Positions 17,389-26,522 are shown, counted from the first letter of the stretch. The stretch: 64,000 nt of DNA from Desulfovibrio sp. (GCA_031272715.1 JAISTH010000018.1:1-64000), one strand, 5' to 3'. Program-made: numbers and translations. Notes: generated from the letters alone by a model not told the origin.

Positions 17389-17642
17389 ATGGAAAAAATC
17401 CACGGAGAACGCCATACTCCTGAGTACACGTCGAGAGTGCTGGAGGATTTGCACGCCAACAAGGATCTCCAGAAGGTGTCCTACCTCACATTACCGGATA
17501 GAGAGATTGACCCTGAAATCTCAGAGGAACGTCTTGCGCGCGTTCCCAAGATGCTCGAATCCTTCAAGAGAATGAACATCTGGGGGACAAACAAGTGATT
17601 GAACCAGTTGAATATATTGACGAGGACTTCGGACAGCGCTAG
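17389..17642 (+). pseudogene. Possible C-terminal remnant of an ABC substrate-binding protein
   Basis: The ATG at 17389 has AGGAG eight bases upstream, which favours it over the ATG at 17383. The frame runs 69 residues to a TGA at 17598. One base earlier, the -1 frame continues with VIEPVEYIDEDFGQR to a stop at 17642. The joined text (ISEERLARVPKMLESFKRMNIWG then VIEPVEYIDEDF) resembles the C-terminal end of TauA/NMT1-type binding proteins, so a one-base deletion is suspected. The body of such a protein is missing upstream. It could equally be a real small protein ending at 17598. Confidence 0.35.
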
Positions 17643-18206
17643 GACAAAGATGGAGATTTGAGCCAAGTAGCTGGACGGTTGTCTTCTTCCAGACAGAAAT
17701 ATTGTTCCCGATGATTCCTGCTACATGCCAAAAGCGGAACAAATCTACAGCCTCTGACTAGCCACTGCTCCATATGGCGTGAAGTCAATGTGATCAATCG
17801 GGGAGGAAGAACTTTACTTTTCAATTCGCTCGGCGATGACACGCAACGCCAGATCCTTGACTCTCTCGCCAGCCTGTTCTTTGGTCGTTCCATGGATGCC
17901 ACGTCAAGCGTGGCGATGCCGCGACAGGCAGAGACGTCTCCGGTCATCCATCACGCAAGGGTCGTTCGCCCTCCGTCCCGGCACCCCACCACGTGGGAAC
18001 ATCCCCCGAGCGGCATGCAATCGCCTTGCGATTCGGGCATTCGATTGACGCGGGCCCCGGAAAGGCGCACCATGGGCAAGGTGGCGCACTGAGAGACCGC
18101 CTCGGAAGGACCGGAGGCAGGATCTACGCGACACGGCGAAGCGCCGCAAGGCGTCCGCCGCAAATGACCGTTCACGGGCCTGCAGGCCCAAAAGGGGAAG
18201 ACGCCA
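17643..18206. other. Gene-free stretch
   Basis: I see no convincing gene here. Open frames exist but lack ribosome sites and recognisable domains. GC is low up to about 17900 and rises towards the MalY/PatB-like gene. The last 30 bases hold GGGCCTGCAGGCCC, a short perfect palindrome, just before AAAAGGGGAAG, the ribosome site of that gene. Confidence 0.4.
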
Positions 18207-19370
18207 ATGGCCGGACACGACTTCGACCAGATCATCGACCGCACCGCCTCGGACAGCATGAAATGGCGCTATCTGCCCCCGGGCGTGCTGCCCATGTGGG
18301 TCGCGGACTCCGACTTCCTGTGCCCTTCCCCGGTGCTGGAGGCCCTGCAGAAACGCATCGCCCACGGCGTGCTCGGATACCCCAAGGGCGACGCCATGGT
18401 CGAGGAGGCCGTGCGACACTGGCTGCACACGCGCTTCGACGCGACCATCGGTGATGGATGGGTCGTCCCCGTCCCGGGCCTCTGCACGGCCATCGCGATG
18501 ATCATCGAGACCTTCACCGCCCCCGGGGACGGCGTCGCCGCCTTCACCCCCTCCTATCCGCCGATCATCAACCTCCCCGTGAAGCTCGGCCGAAAGAGCC
18601 TGCACGTGCCCCTGGTCCGCGAGAACGACGGCTACGCCGTGGACTTCGACGCACTGGAGGCCGCTCTCGCCCAGAAGACCACGACGCTTTTCATCCTGTG
18701 CAGCCCCGAGAACCCCACGGGGAAGGTGTTCACCCGCGAGGAACTGGTCCGCATGGGCGAACTCTGCCTCAAACACGGCGTCGAGATTCTCTCCGACGAG
18801 ATCCACTGCGACTACGTCCACCACGGGCGGCACGTCCCCTTCGTGGCCCTCCCTCCGGAGATCGCCTTCCACGGCATCACCGCCACCGCCCCCAGCAAGA
18901 CCTTCAACATGGCCGGCCTGTTCGCCTCGGCCATCGTCTCTCCGAACCGGGACAAGATCGCCCTCATTCGCAAGAACATCGACGCCCACAGTCTCCACGT
19001 GAACGTCCTGGGACTGCACGCCCTGCACACGGCCTACATGCACTGCGCATCCTACGCCGACGAGGTCTGCGCCTACGTGGGGGAGAACCTGCGCCACGCC
19101 GTGGACTTCATCCGGGAACGCATCCCCGTCCTGCGCACCTACATGCCCCAAGGCACCTACCTGCTCTGGATCGACTGCGCGAGACTCGGCCTCGACCGGC
19201 AGGGGCTCACGGGCTTCTTCATGGGCAAGGCGAAGGTGGGACCGTATCCCGGGTGGGAGTTCGGGCCCGAGGGGGAGGGGTTCGCACGGCTCAACCTGGC
19301 ATGCCCGCGCAGCACGGTCACGGAAGCGCTGGAGCGGATCGCCGGGGCGGTTGCGTCCCTCGGCGGATAG
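18207..19370 (+). CDS. MalY/PatB-type PLP-dependent C-S lyase or aminotransferase
   Basis: The 387-residue protein belongs to fold-type I PLP enzymes of the MalY/PatB group, which split cystathionine or cysteine and release sulfide. Family landmarks are LPMWVADSDF, SPENPTGKVF, LSDEIHCDYV and the cofactor lysine in APSKTFNMAG (about K231). Length is normal. It stands alone on the plus strand between a gene-poor stretch and the tup promoter. Sulfur supply for cofactors is possible, but a general amino acid role is just as likely. The start is preceded by GGGGAAG. Confidence 0.88.
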   Translation: MAGHDFDQIIDRTASDSMKWRYLPPGVLPMWVADSDFLCPSPVLEALQKRIAHGVLGYPKGDAMVEEAVRHWLHTRFDATIGDGWVVPVPGLCTAIAMIIETFTAPGDGVAAFTPSYPPIINLPVKLGRKSLHVPLVRENDGYAVDFDALEAALAQKTTTLFILCSPENPTGKVFTREELVRMGELCLKHGVEILSDEIHCDYVHHGRHVPFVALPPEIAFHGITATAPSKTFNMAGLFASAIVSPNRDKIALIRKNIDAHSLHVNVLGLHALHTAYMHCASYADEVCAYVGENLRHAVDFIRERIPVLRTYMPQGTYLLWIDCARLGLDRQGLTGFFMGKAKVGPYPGWEFGPEGEGFARLNLACPRSTVTEALERIAGAVASLGG

Positions 19371-19662
19371 TCCGGCACTGGCGCAATCGCGCAAGGGGCC
19401 GCCACGCCGTGGCACGACCAGGTGCGTCACGGCGATGCCGCGGGATCCGCTGACCGGAATCCACAGCTGAAGACCGCCCCCCGCGCCGCATTCCTGTCGC
19501 AGCAACCGCCATCGACGGGGGGCGATCCCGCCTCCCGTCCTCCCCACCCCCGGGCCTTCCTTCCGCACGTCCCCGAATCCGCCACCCGGAGATCGCCAAG
19601 GACGCTCCCTGCAGCGCCTCCCGCCGTCGCCGTCCGCGCAGTATCCAAACTCGGGCAAGCCC

Positions 19663-19692
19663 TTGACAGCCTGGCCCGAAATCGATCATTAT
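19663..19692 (+). promoter_or_regulatory. Putative sigma-70 promoter of the tup operon
   Basis: TTGACA (19663-19668) is a perfect -35 and CATTAT (19687-19692) matches four of six -10 positions with an 18-bp spacer. Transcription would start near 19699, giving a leader of about 250 nt before tupA. The -10 is overlapped by the dyad at 19690-19707. Confidence 0.5.
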
Positions 19693-19707
19693 GTCCTTTG
19701 CGACATA
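19690..19707. promoter_or_regulatory. Dyad operator over the tup -10 and start site
   Basis: TATGTCCTTTGCGACATA has perfect 6-bp arms and a 6-bp centre. The arms and spacing equal those of the dyad upstream of the AOR promoter at 118. Here the site covers the -10 end and the predicted start, a repressor position. Repression of uptake when tungstate is plentiful is inference. Confidence 0.6.
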
Positions 19708-19867
19708 CACGAAAACAGGCGATTTCGTGTCAAGCCCCATGCCTGCCTCGGCGCATGCCCCCCGCGTGCCACGGCGGCGTTCCCCGCGGCCACGACCATC
19801 CCAGACAGGCGTGCCTCTGGCACGGATCCGGTGCAAGACCATGGACGGACGCACCCCTGCCGTCCAT
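19707..19867 (+). promoter_or_regulatory. Structured 5-prime leader of tupA
   Basis: The predicted leader contains three hairpins read directly from sequence: ACACGAAA pairing with TTTCGTGT (19707-19730), CCAGA...TCTGG with an inner GGC/GCC (19801-19820), and ATGGACGG pairing with CCGTCCAT (19841-19867). No T run follows, so none is a clear terminator. A riboswitch or translational control is possible; I do not recognise a known class. Confidence 0.35.
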
Positions 19868-19946
19868 TCCCATCAACCCAGGAAGCACATCGGAGGGCGC
19901 CATTCCGCCCGGCGAAACTCCGCCCGGGTTCCCGCGCGCACACCAC

Positions 19947-20879
19947 ATGAAACGTTCCCCGTTCCGCAAGACCGCATTGCTGATCCTCCCCCTCATCGGC
20001 TGTCTCGTCCTGTCGGCGTGCCTCGCCGTCGCCAACGCCCTCGCCGACGAGACCATCAAGATGTCCACCACCACCAGCACGAGGGACTCCGGCCTGCTGG
20101 AATACCTCCTGCCGGAATTCACCAAGGACACCGGCATCACCGTGCAGTACATGGCCAAAGGCACGGGCGCGGCGATCCGTGACGGCTCCGACGGCAACGT
20201 GGACGTCATCTTCGTCCACGATCCGGCCCGGGAGAAGAAGTTCGTCGCCGACGGCTTCGGCACGCAGCGCTACGAAGTGATGCACAACGACTTCGTGCTG
20301 GTCGGCCCCGCCAGCGATCCCGCCGGGACGAAGAAGCTCGATGGCGGGAAGAACATCCTGGGCTCCCTGAAGGCCATCGCCCAGAAGCAGGTCGTCTTCG
20401 TCTCCCGGGGCGACGACAGCGGCACGCATGCCAAGGAACTCGCCCTCTGGAAGGCCTCCGGCGTCCCGCTGACCAAGACGGTGCAGAAGGTCATGAAGGC
20501 CGGCAAGGAAGCGGAGGTCACCTTCGAGGCCCCCACCGGCGCCTGGTATCTCTCCATCGGCCAGGGCATGGGCAAGACGCTGCAGATGGCCGAGGAGAAG
20601 ATGGGCTACGCCCTTTCCGACCGGGGCACCTTCATCCAGCAGAAGTTCGGGAAGACCCCGCCCACGTCCCTCGAGATCCTGGTGGAAGGGGACAAGGACC
20701 TCTACAACCCCTACGGCGTCATCCCCGTCAATCCCGCGAAGCATCCCCACGCGAAGGTCGATGCGGCCACCAAGTTCGCCAAGTGGCTGGTCTCGAAGAA
20801 GGGCCAGGCCCTCATCGCCAACTACAAGCTCCAGGGCAAGCAGCTGTTCTTCCCTGACGCCATTCCGGACGCCAAGTAG
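19947..20879 (+). CDS. tupA: Tungstate-binding protein of TupABC
   Basis: TupA binds tungstate outside the membrane and passes it to TupB. From ATG 19947 the product has 310 residues with an N-terminal hydrophobic signal containing SACLA. The mature start carries STTTSTRDSGLLEYLLPEF, the TTTS anion-binding signature. Further TupA features are DVIFVHDPAREKKF, RGDDSGTHAKEL and YNPYGVIPVNP. Upstream in-frame codons in the ORF track lack a ribosome site and would bury the signal. It is followed by tupB and tupC, so the tungsten enzyme AOR upstream and this importer form one physiological unit. Confidence 0.93.
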   Translation: MKRSPFRKTALLILPLIGCLVLSACLAVANALADETIKMSTTTSTRDSGLLEYLLPEFTKDTGITVQYMAKGTGAAIRDGSDGNVDVIFVHDPAREKKFVADGFGTQRYEVMHNDFVLVGPASDPAGTKKLDGGKNILGSLKAIAQKQVVFVSRGDDSGTHAKELALWKASGVPLTKTVQKVMKAGKEAEVTFEAPTGAWYLSIGQGMGKTLQMAEEKMGYALSDRGTFIQQKFGKTPPTSLEILVEGDKDLYNPYGVIPVNPAKHPHAKVDAATKFAKWLVSKKGQALIANYKLQGKQLFFPDAIPDAK

Positions 20880-20897
20880 GCCGTCCCGCGCACGCCC

Positions 20898-20927
20898 GCG
20901 GCGGGGGAGGGATTCCTCCCCCGCCGC
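20898..20927 (+). promoter_or_regulatory. Strong hairpin between tupA and tupB
   Basis: GCGGCGGGGGAGG and CCTCCCCCGCCGC are perfect 13-bp arms around GATT. No T run follows, so full termination is unlikely. Such hairpins after binding-protein genes usually protect the upstream message from 3-prime decay, giving more binding protein than permease. Confidence 0.6.
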
Positions 20928-20953
20928 ATGTTCCAGCCAACGAGGAAGGCGAC

Positions 20954-21652
20954 ATGTGGGACATGCTCACGGACAGCCTGCTTTCCGGGCTCGCCATGAT
21001 CTTCGGGGGCAACCCCGAACTCTATCTCATCGTCTTCGTCTCCCTGCGGTGCACGGCCATAGCGTGCCTGATGGCCAGCTGCATCGGCATCCCCCTCGCC
21101 TTCTGTCTCGCCAACTACGAATTCCGCGGCCGCAGGGGCTGCATCCTGCTGCTGAACACCCTCCAGGCCCTGCCCACCGTGGTGGTCGGCCTCTTCCTCT
21201 ACATCTTCATCTCACGCCGGGGCATCCTCGGCCCCCTGGACCTGCTGTACACGTGGAAGGCCATCACCATCGGACAGTTCATCCTCATCCTGCCGCTGGT
21301 CACGATGTTCGTTCTGGCCGCCCTGAGCCGGCTCGACGAGCGATACCGGCTGACGGCCCTCACACTTGGGGCCAGCGAACGGCAGGCCGCCTTCGCGGTG
21401 TTGCGGGAGGCGCGTTTCGCGGTGGTCGCTGCGCTGTGCGCCGCCTTCGGACGGGGCATCGCGGAGGTCGGGGTGAGCATGATGCTGGGAGGGAACATCA
21501 AGGGCTTCACCCGCACCATGACCACCGCCATGGCCCTGGAATACGACAAGGGGGAGTTCACCTTGGCGCTGGCTCTCGGGATCGTGCTGCTGGCCGTGAG
21601 CTTCATCCTGAACTGCGGCCTGGCCGTCTTCCAGGGCAGGACGGGACGATGA
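20954..21652 (+). CDS. tupB: Tungstate ABC transporter permease
   Basis: The 232-residue membrane protein has about five hydrophobic segments and the ABC-permease EAA loop region (ALTLGASERQAAFAVLREARF). The GGNIKGFTRTMTTAMALEYDKGEF segment is typical of TupB; only part is quoted as a motif here. It forms the channel for tungstate import with two copies of TupC. GAGGAAGG lies just before the ATG. It overlaps tupC by 4 bp. Confidence 0.92.
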   Translation: MWDMLTDSLLSGLAMIFGGNPELYLIVFVSLRCTAIACLMASCIGIPLAFCLANYEFRGRRGCILLLNTLQALPTVVVGLFLYIFISRRGILGPLDLLYTWKAITIGQFILILPLVTMFVLAALSRLDERYRLTALTLGASERQAAFAVLREARFAVVAALCAAFGRGIAEVGVSMMLGGNIKGFTRTMTTAMALEYDKGEFTLALALGIVLLAVSFILNCGLAVFQGRTGR

Positions 21653-22335
21653 CGCCGCTGTACGGCCTGCGCGGCCTGAAAAAACGCTTCGACACCCGGC
21701 AGGCCCTGGACATCCCGGAACTCGACCTGCAGGGCGAAGTCATATATGGACTGCTCGGCCCCAACGGATCCGGGAAGACCACGCTCCTGCGTCTTCTGTC
21801 CTTCATGGACGCGCCCACGGAAGGGGAGATACGCTTCCGGGGCGAACCCGTCGCGCCGGAGACCATGGCGCGCCACAGGGCCAAGGTCGTCTGGGTGCCC
21901 CAGTCGCCGGTCATGTTCACCGGTTCCCTCCTCTACAACGTCGCCTACCCCATGGCCATCAAGGGGATCGGGAAAGCGCCGCGGCGGGAACGGGCGATGG
22001 AGCTTCTGGCGAAGGTCGGGCTGGAAAAGCTCGCCAACTGGCCCGCCGCCAAGCTCTCCGGCGGCGAGGCCCAGCGGGGGAGCATAGCCCGGGCGCTGGC
22101 GGCGGGGGCCGAGGTCATCCTCTTCGACGAACCCACGGCCAGCGTGGACTACCACGCCCGGGAAGACATCATCACCCTCATACGGGAACTGCACGGGGAG
22201 AGAGGCATTTCCGTGATCATCGCCACCCACGACTTCTTCCTCGCCAGGGAACTCTGCGAACAGTACGTCTACCTCTTCGACGGCAGGGTCGCCGCCATCG
22301 GCACCGACGACCCGCTGCGCTCCGCGCCCTTCTGA
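21649..22335 (+). CDS. tupC: Tungstate ABC transporter ATP-binding protein
   Basis: The ATG at 21649 overlaps the tupB stop, giving 228 residues. It has Walker A GPNGSGKTT, the signature LSGGEAQR, Walker B EVILFDEPTASVD and the switch histidine in IIATHDFF. There is no C-terminal TOBE or regulatory domain, so anion feedback must come from elsewhere. It powers tungstate uptake through TupB. The downstream moeA starts 26 bp later and is probably in the same transcript. Confidence 0.92.
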   Translation: MTPLYGLRGLKKRFDTRQALDIPELDLQGEVIYGLLGPNGSGKTTLLRLLSFMDAPTEGEIRFRGEPVAPETMARHRAKVVWVPQSPVMFTGSLLYNVAYPMAIKGIGKAPRRERAMELLAKVGLEKLANWPAAKLSGGEAQRGSIARALAAGAEVILFDEPTASVDYHAREDIITLIRELHGERGISVIIATHDFFLARELCEQYVYLFDGRVAAIGTDDPLRSAPF

Positions 22336-22361
22336 ACCCGCCAAATCCCGGAGGCGGCCCT

Positions 22362-23612
22362 TTGACATCCTTCCTGACCCTCACCCCGGTGCCGGAACTT
22401 CTGGCCCACATCGCCTCCTTCGCCCCTCTGGAGGCAGAGGACGTTCCGCTGGAGGAAGGGGCGGGACGCACGCTGGCGGAGGATTTCCGCAGCCCCGAGG
22501 AGCTGCCCGGCTTCGACAGGTCCGTGGTGGACGGCTTCGCCGTCCGGGCCCGGGACGTCTTCGGGGCGGGCGAAGGCATGCCCGCACTGCTGTCTTGCCT
22601 CGGGGAGATCCCCATGGGGGCCGTCCCGACGATCACGGTCATGCCCGGAACATGCGTGCGCATATGGACCGGAGGCATGCTCCCCCAGGGGGCGGACGCC
22701 GTGGTCATGCTGGAGTACGTCCGCCAGGTGGCCGATCCCGACTCCGCGGACGTGGAACTGACGCGCCCGGTCGCGCCAGGGGACAACGTCTTGGCGAAGG
22801 ACGAGGATTGCGGGCTCGGGGAAACGCTCATTCCCGGAGGGCGGCTGCTGCGGCCCCAGGAAGTCGGGCTGCTTGCGGGTCTCGGACAGGAGCGGGTGCG
22901 GGTGCGGCGCAGACCCAAGGTCGCCGTCATCTCCACCGGGGACGAGGTGATCCCCTACGGGCGGCGCCCCCTTCCCGGACAGGTGCGGGACGTCAACGCC
23001 GTCACCCTGGCGGCCCTCGCCCGGGAGGAAGGGGGGGAGGCGAGGTTCTTCGGACTGGTGGGGGACGACGAGGCGACCCTCAAGCGTCTGGTGGGGGAGG
23101 CGTTCGCCTGGGGCGACGTCGTGCTCGTCTCGGGAGGATCCTCGGCGGGACGCCGGGACTACACGTTGAACGCGCTTGCGGCCGTTCCGGGATGCTCGAC
23201 GCTGATCCACGGCGTCGCCGTGAGTCCAGGCAAGCCTCTCATCTTCGCAAGATCCGGCGAGAAGTCCTGCTGGGGCATGCCGGGACACGTGGCCAGCGCC
23301 CTCGTCTGCGCCCACGTCTTCCTGCGTCCGCTCCTGCGGCGTCTGCTGGGTCGGGACGACGGAAACCGGATCGAGCATGTCGTGTCCGCCCGCATGACCC
23401 GCCCGGTGCCCTCGGTCCTCGGTCGGCGGGACTACATCCGGGTGGCGCTGGGTCGCCCCCTGGAGCCGGGGGACGCCCCCACGGCGATCCCCGTCCTCGG
23501 CAAGTCCGGCGCCATCTCCACCCTCGTCAAGGCGGACGGTCTCGTCGTCTGCCTCGAAACCGACGAGGGCATCCCCGCAGGAACCCTGGTCGAAGTCGAA
23601 CCGCTGCGCTGA
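22362..23612 (+). CDS. moeA: Molybdopterin molybdenumtransferase MoeA
   Basis: MoeA inserts the metal oxyanion into adenylated molybdopterin. The 416-residue frame has only a TTG start at 22362, supported by GGAGGCGG at a good distance. Family motifs are FDRSVVDGFAVRA, RIWTGGMLPQGADAVVM, ISTGDEVIPYG and SGGSSAGRRDYT. A second MoeA follows 40 bp downstream with an extra domain. In genomes using both metals, paired MoeA proteins may serve molybdenum and tungsten separately; which does which cannot be told here. Confidence 0.92.
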   Translation: MTSFLTLTPVPELLAHIASFAPLEAEDVPLEEGAGRTLAEDFRSPEELPGFDRSVVDGFAVRARDVFGAGEGMPALLSCLGEIPMGAVPTITVMPGTCVRIWTGGMLPQGADAVVMLEYVRQVADPDSADVELTRPVAPGDNVLAKDEDCGLGETLIPGGRLLRPQEVGLLAGLGQERVRVRRRPKVAVISTGDEVIPYGRRPLPGQVRDVNAVTLAALAREEGGEARFFGLVGDDEATLKRLVGEAFAWGDVVLVSGGSSAGRRDYTLNALAAVPGCSTLIHGVAVSPGKPLIFARSGEKSCWGMPGHVASALVCAHVFLRPLLRRLLGRDDGNRIEHVVSARMTRPVPSVLGRRDYIRVALGRPLEPGDAPTAIPVLGKSGAISTLVKADGLVVCLETDEGIPAGTLVEVEPLR

Positions 23613-23652
23613 AGGCGCATGCACGGCGATCCCGGCAGAGCAAGGAGGAACC

Positions 23653-25602
23653 ATGGAACGCAACGTCTATCTCAAGCTCACGGACGTCGACGAGGCCCGC
23701 ACACGGTGGTTCGACGCCCTGGAGGCCGGGGACCGGTCCCCTCTCGCCGTAGAGGAGGTCTCTCTGGAAGCGGCCCGTCATCGCACCCTGGCAACGCCCG
23801 CCGCCGCCCTGCTCTCCTCCCCGGCGTTCCACGGCGCGGCCATGGACGGCATCGCGGTGAAGGCCTCCGACACCTTCGGGGCGTCCCAGCACAGGCCGAA
23901 GACCCTGCGCATCAACAAGGAGGCGTTCTGGATCAACACCGGCCAGCCCCTGCCCCAGGGATGCGACGCGGTGATCATGATGGAGAACGTGATCCCCCGG
24001 GCCTTCGAACCCGACGCCGTGGACGTCGAACAGGCCGCGTTCCCATGGCAGCACGTTCGCAAGCTGGGTGAGGACATGGTGGCCACGGAGATCCTGCTGC
24101 CGCCGGGCACGGTGATCGGCGCCTACGAACTGGGCGCCCTCGCGGCCGCCGGCATCCTGCGCCCCGCCGTCTTCGCGAGGCCCAGGGTGGCGATCATCCC
24201 CAGCGGCAGCGAACTCGTGCCCCTGGCCCAAGCCGACCGCACCCTGCTGCAGCAGGGCAGGCAACTGCCGGAATTCAACTCCCTCATCCTGTCCGCCCTT
24301 GTCAGGGACGCGGGGGGCGACCCGGAGGTCCTCGGCATCGTGCCCGACGACCCCGGTTCCATCGCGGAAGCCCTGCGGGAGGCGGTCAAGGGGCCATACG
24401 ACCTCGTGGCCGTCAATGCCGGCTCCTCCGCCGGAAGCCACGACTTCACCGCCCACGTCGTCGCGGAGGAGGGGGAGCTTCTCGTCCACGGCGTCAACGT
24501 GATGCCCGGCAAGCCGACCATCCTCGGAAAGGTGGGAGGCAAGCCCGTCATCGGCGTGCCGGGCTACCCCATATCCGCCATCATCGCCTTCGAGGAGTTC
24601 GCCCAGCCCCTGCTGACGCTGTGGCAGAAACGGCGCATGCCCCGGCGCGCGACCGGCGCCGTGACACCCTTCCAGCCCCTGCCCTCGAAAGCGGGCCTCG
24701 AGGAACGGATCCGTGTCAAGCTGGGCCGGGTGGGGGACAAACTGCTGGCCGTGCCGCTGCCACGGGGCGCGGGCACCGTGACGAGCCTCTCCCGCGCCGA
24801 CGGCATCATCGCCATCCCTCCCGCAAGCGAGGGCATCCCGGCGGAGACGCCCGTCACCGCCGCCTTCCTGCGGACGCAGGAACAGATCGACGGCGCATTG
24901 CTCGTCATCGGCAGCCACGACAACACGCTGGACCTGCTGGACAGCTTCCTGCGCAAGCGCTTCCCGCGCTTCTCCCTGGCATCGGCCCACGTCGGCAGCA
25001 TGGGAGGTCTCACGGCCATCAGGAACGGACACTGCCATCTGGCGGGAAGCCATCTGCTGGATGCCGCAACGGGAGTTTACAACCAGGCCGACATCGCAAG
25101 GCACCTCGCGGGCATCCCCGTCAAGCTCGTGCGACTGGCCGACCGGGAGCAAGGGCTCATCGTCATGCCGGGCAACCCCGCCAACATCACGGACATCGCG
25201 GATCTCGCGAGATCCGGCGTCACCTTCGTCAATCGCCAGCGGGGCAGCGGCACAAGGGTGCTTCTGGACTACAGGCTCTCCAAGCTCGGCATCTCCCCGG
25301 ACGCCATCCAAGGGTACGAGAACGAGGAGTACACCCACATGAACGTCGCGGCGGCGGTCCTTTCCGGACGCGCCACCACGGGGCTCGGGGTGCGCGCGGC
25401 CGCCAACGCTTTGGGGCTGGAGTTCATCCCGGCGGGGGTCGAGGAGTACGACCTCGTGATACCCGCGCGCCACTGGGATGACGAAAGGATGCAGGCCCTC
25501 ATGGCCGTCATACGGTCGGCGGAATACAGGGACGCCGCGACGTCCATGGGCGGATACATAATGGTTCGGACCGGCGAGGTCGTGTGGGAGTTCGCCGGCT
25601 GA
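23653..25602 (+). CDS. MoeA fused to a periplasmic-binding-protein-like domain
   Basis: The 649-residue protein starts after AAGGAGGAACC. Residues 1-410 are a MoeA domain with HGAAMDGIAVKASDTFG, WINTGQPLPQGCDAVIM, IPSGSELVPL and NAGSSAGSHDFT. Residues 425-645 form a binding-protein-like domain (IGSHDNTLDLL, NRQRGSGTRVLLDY, GLGVRAAANALGLEF) of the type also fused to ModE-like regulators. This architecture is known in anaerobes and archaea. The extra domain may sense or hold the oxyanion or a cofactor precursor. It follows moeA in the tup operon. Confidence 0.9.
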   Translation: MERNVYLKLTDVDEARTRWFDALEAGDRSPLAVEEVSLEAARHRTLATPAAALLSSPAFHGAAMDGIAVKASDTFGASQHRPKTLRINKEAFWINTGQPLPQGCDAVIMMENVIPRAFEPDAVDVEQAAFPWQHVRKLGEDMVATEILLPPGTVIGAYELGALAAAGILRPAVFARPRVAIIPSGSELVPLAQADRTLLQQGRQLPEFNSLILSALVRDAGGDPEVLGIVPDDPGSIAEALREAVKGPYDLVAVNAGSSAGSHDFTAHVVAEEGELLVHGVNVMPGKPTILGKVGGKPVIGVPGYPISAIIAFEEFAQPLLTLWQKRRMPRRATGAVTPFQPLPSKAGLEERIRVKLGRVGDKLLAVPLPRGAGTVTSLSRADGIIAIPPASEGIPAETPVTAAFLRTQEQIDGALLVIGSHDNTLDLLDSFLRKRFPRFSLASAHVGSMGGLTAIRNGHCHLAGSHLLDAATGVYNQADIARHLAGIPVKLVRLADREQGLIVMPGNPANITDIADLARSGVTFVNRQRGSGTRVLLDYRLSKLGISPDAIQGYENEEYTHMNVAAAVLSGRATTGLGVRAAANALGLEFIPAGVEEYDLVIPARHWDDERMQALMAVIRSAEYRDAATSMGGYIMVRTGEVVWEFAG

Positions 25603-25631
25603 CGATAAAAACTGCAAGTCAGGAGGTCACC

Positions 25632-26471
25632 ATGAAAAGACTTGGAGGATTTCTCATGGCACTGTGCGTATTGCTCGCCGCGGGCATGTCTGCGCCGGAG
25701 GGGGCGTTGGCGGCCGCGGGGGAGATACGTCTCTCCAGCACCATCGGCCCCGTGGATGCAGGGATCGTCCCTCTTCTGGCCAAGACCTACGAGCAGAAGG
25801 CCGGCGTCAAGATCACCTACGAGGCGGCCGGCACCGGCGCGACCCTGGACAAGGCGAAGACCGGCACCTTCGACATGGTCATGGTCCACGCCCGCAAGCT
25901 GGAGGACAAGTTCATCGAGGAAGGGTACGGGGTGGACCGGCGTGACGTGATGTACAACGACTTCGTCATCCTGGGGCCCAAGGAAGATCCCGCCCACATC
26001 AAGGGCATGAAGAGCGCCCCCGAGGCCTTCGCCGCCATCGCCAAGGCCAAGGTCCCCTTCATCACGAGGAACGACAGGTCCGGCACCCACGTCAAGGAGA
26101 TGGAGGTCTGGGAGAAGGCCGGCATCGTCCCCGACGGGCCCTGGTACGACCGCTTCGTGGACGGCAAGAAAGGGAACAAGGCCACGACGATCTATGCCAA
26201 CGAAAAGAAGGCCTACACCCTCATGGACAGGGCCACCTACCTGACCCTCAAGAAGGAGATCGCCCTTGTGCCGCTGGTGGAAGGTGACAAGATCCTGCTG
26301 AACTTCATCGCGGTCATCGCGGTCAACCCGAAGAAGTTCCCTTCGGTAAACGCAGCCGGAGCGAAAGGGTTCATGGACTGGCTGGTAGGCCCTGAAGCAC
26401 AGGGCATCATAAAGACCTTCGGTGTGGATGTCTATGGCGAGCCTCTCTTCTTCCCGAATGCAAAGAAATAG
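25632..26471 (+). CDS. Second TupA-like oxyanion-binding protein
   Basis: From ATG 25632, preceded by AGGAGG, the product has 279 residues with a signal peptide ending around GALAAAG. The mature N terminus reads SSTIGPVDAGIVPLLAKTYE where TupA has TTTSTRDSG, so the anion-binding residues differ. The rest follows TupA: DMVMVHARKLEDKF, RNDRSGTHVKEMEVWEKAG, FIAVIAVNPKKFP. No separate permease follows, so it may share TupBC or bind a different anion or use. A strong terminator closes the operon 52 bp later. Confidence 0.82.
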   Translation: MKRLGGFLMALCVLLAAGMSAPEGALAAAGEIRLSSTIGPVDAGIVPLLAKTYEQKAGVKITYEAAGTGATLDKAKTGTFDMVMVHARKLEDKFIEEGYGVDRRDVMYNDFVILGPKEDPAHIKGMKSAPEAFAAIAKAKVPFITRNDRSGTHVKEMEVWEKAGIVPDGPWYDRFVDGKKGNKATTIYANEKKAYTLMDRATYLTLKKEIALVPLVEGDKILLNFIAVIAVNPKKFPSVNAAGAKGFMDWLVGPEAQGIIKTFGVDVYGEPLFFPNAKK

Positions 26472-26522
26472 TCTTGGGATGGCACTACGGAACTTCTGAG
26501 TTACGGATAGATGCAGTGTGAT

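Noticed and set aside
18085-18206. CTGAGAG before the MalY/PatB-like gene, as in TPP riboswitches
   Set aside because: The other conserved TPP elements are missing.
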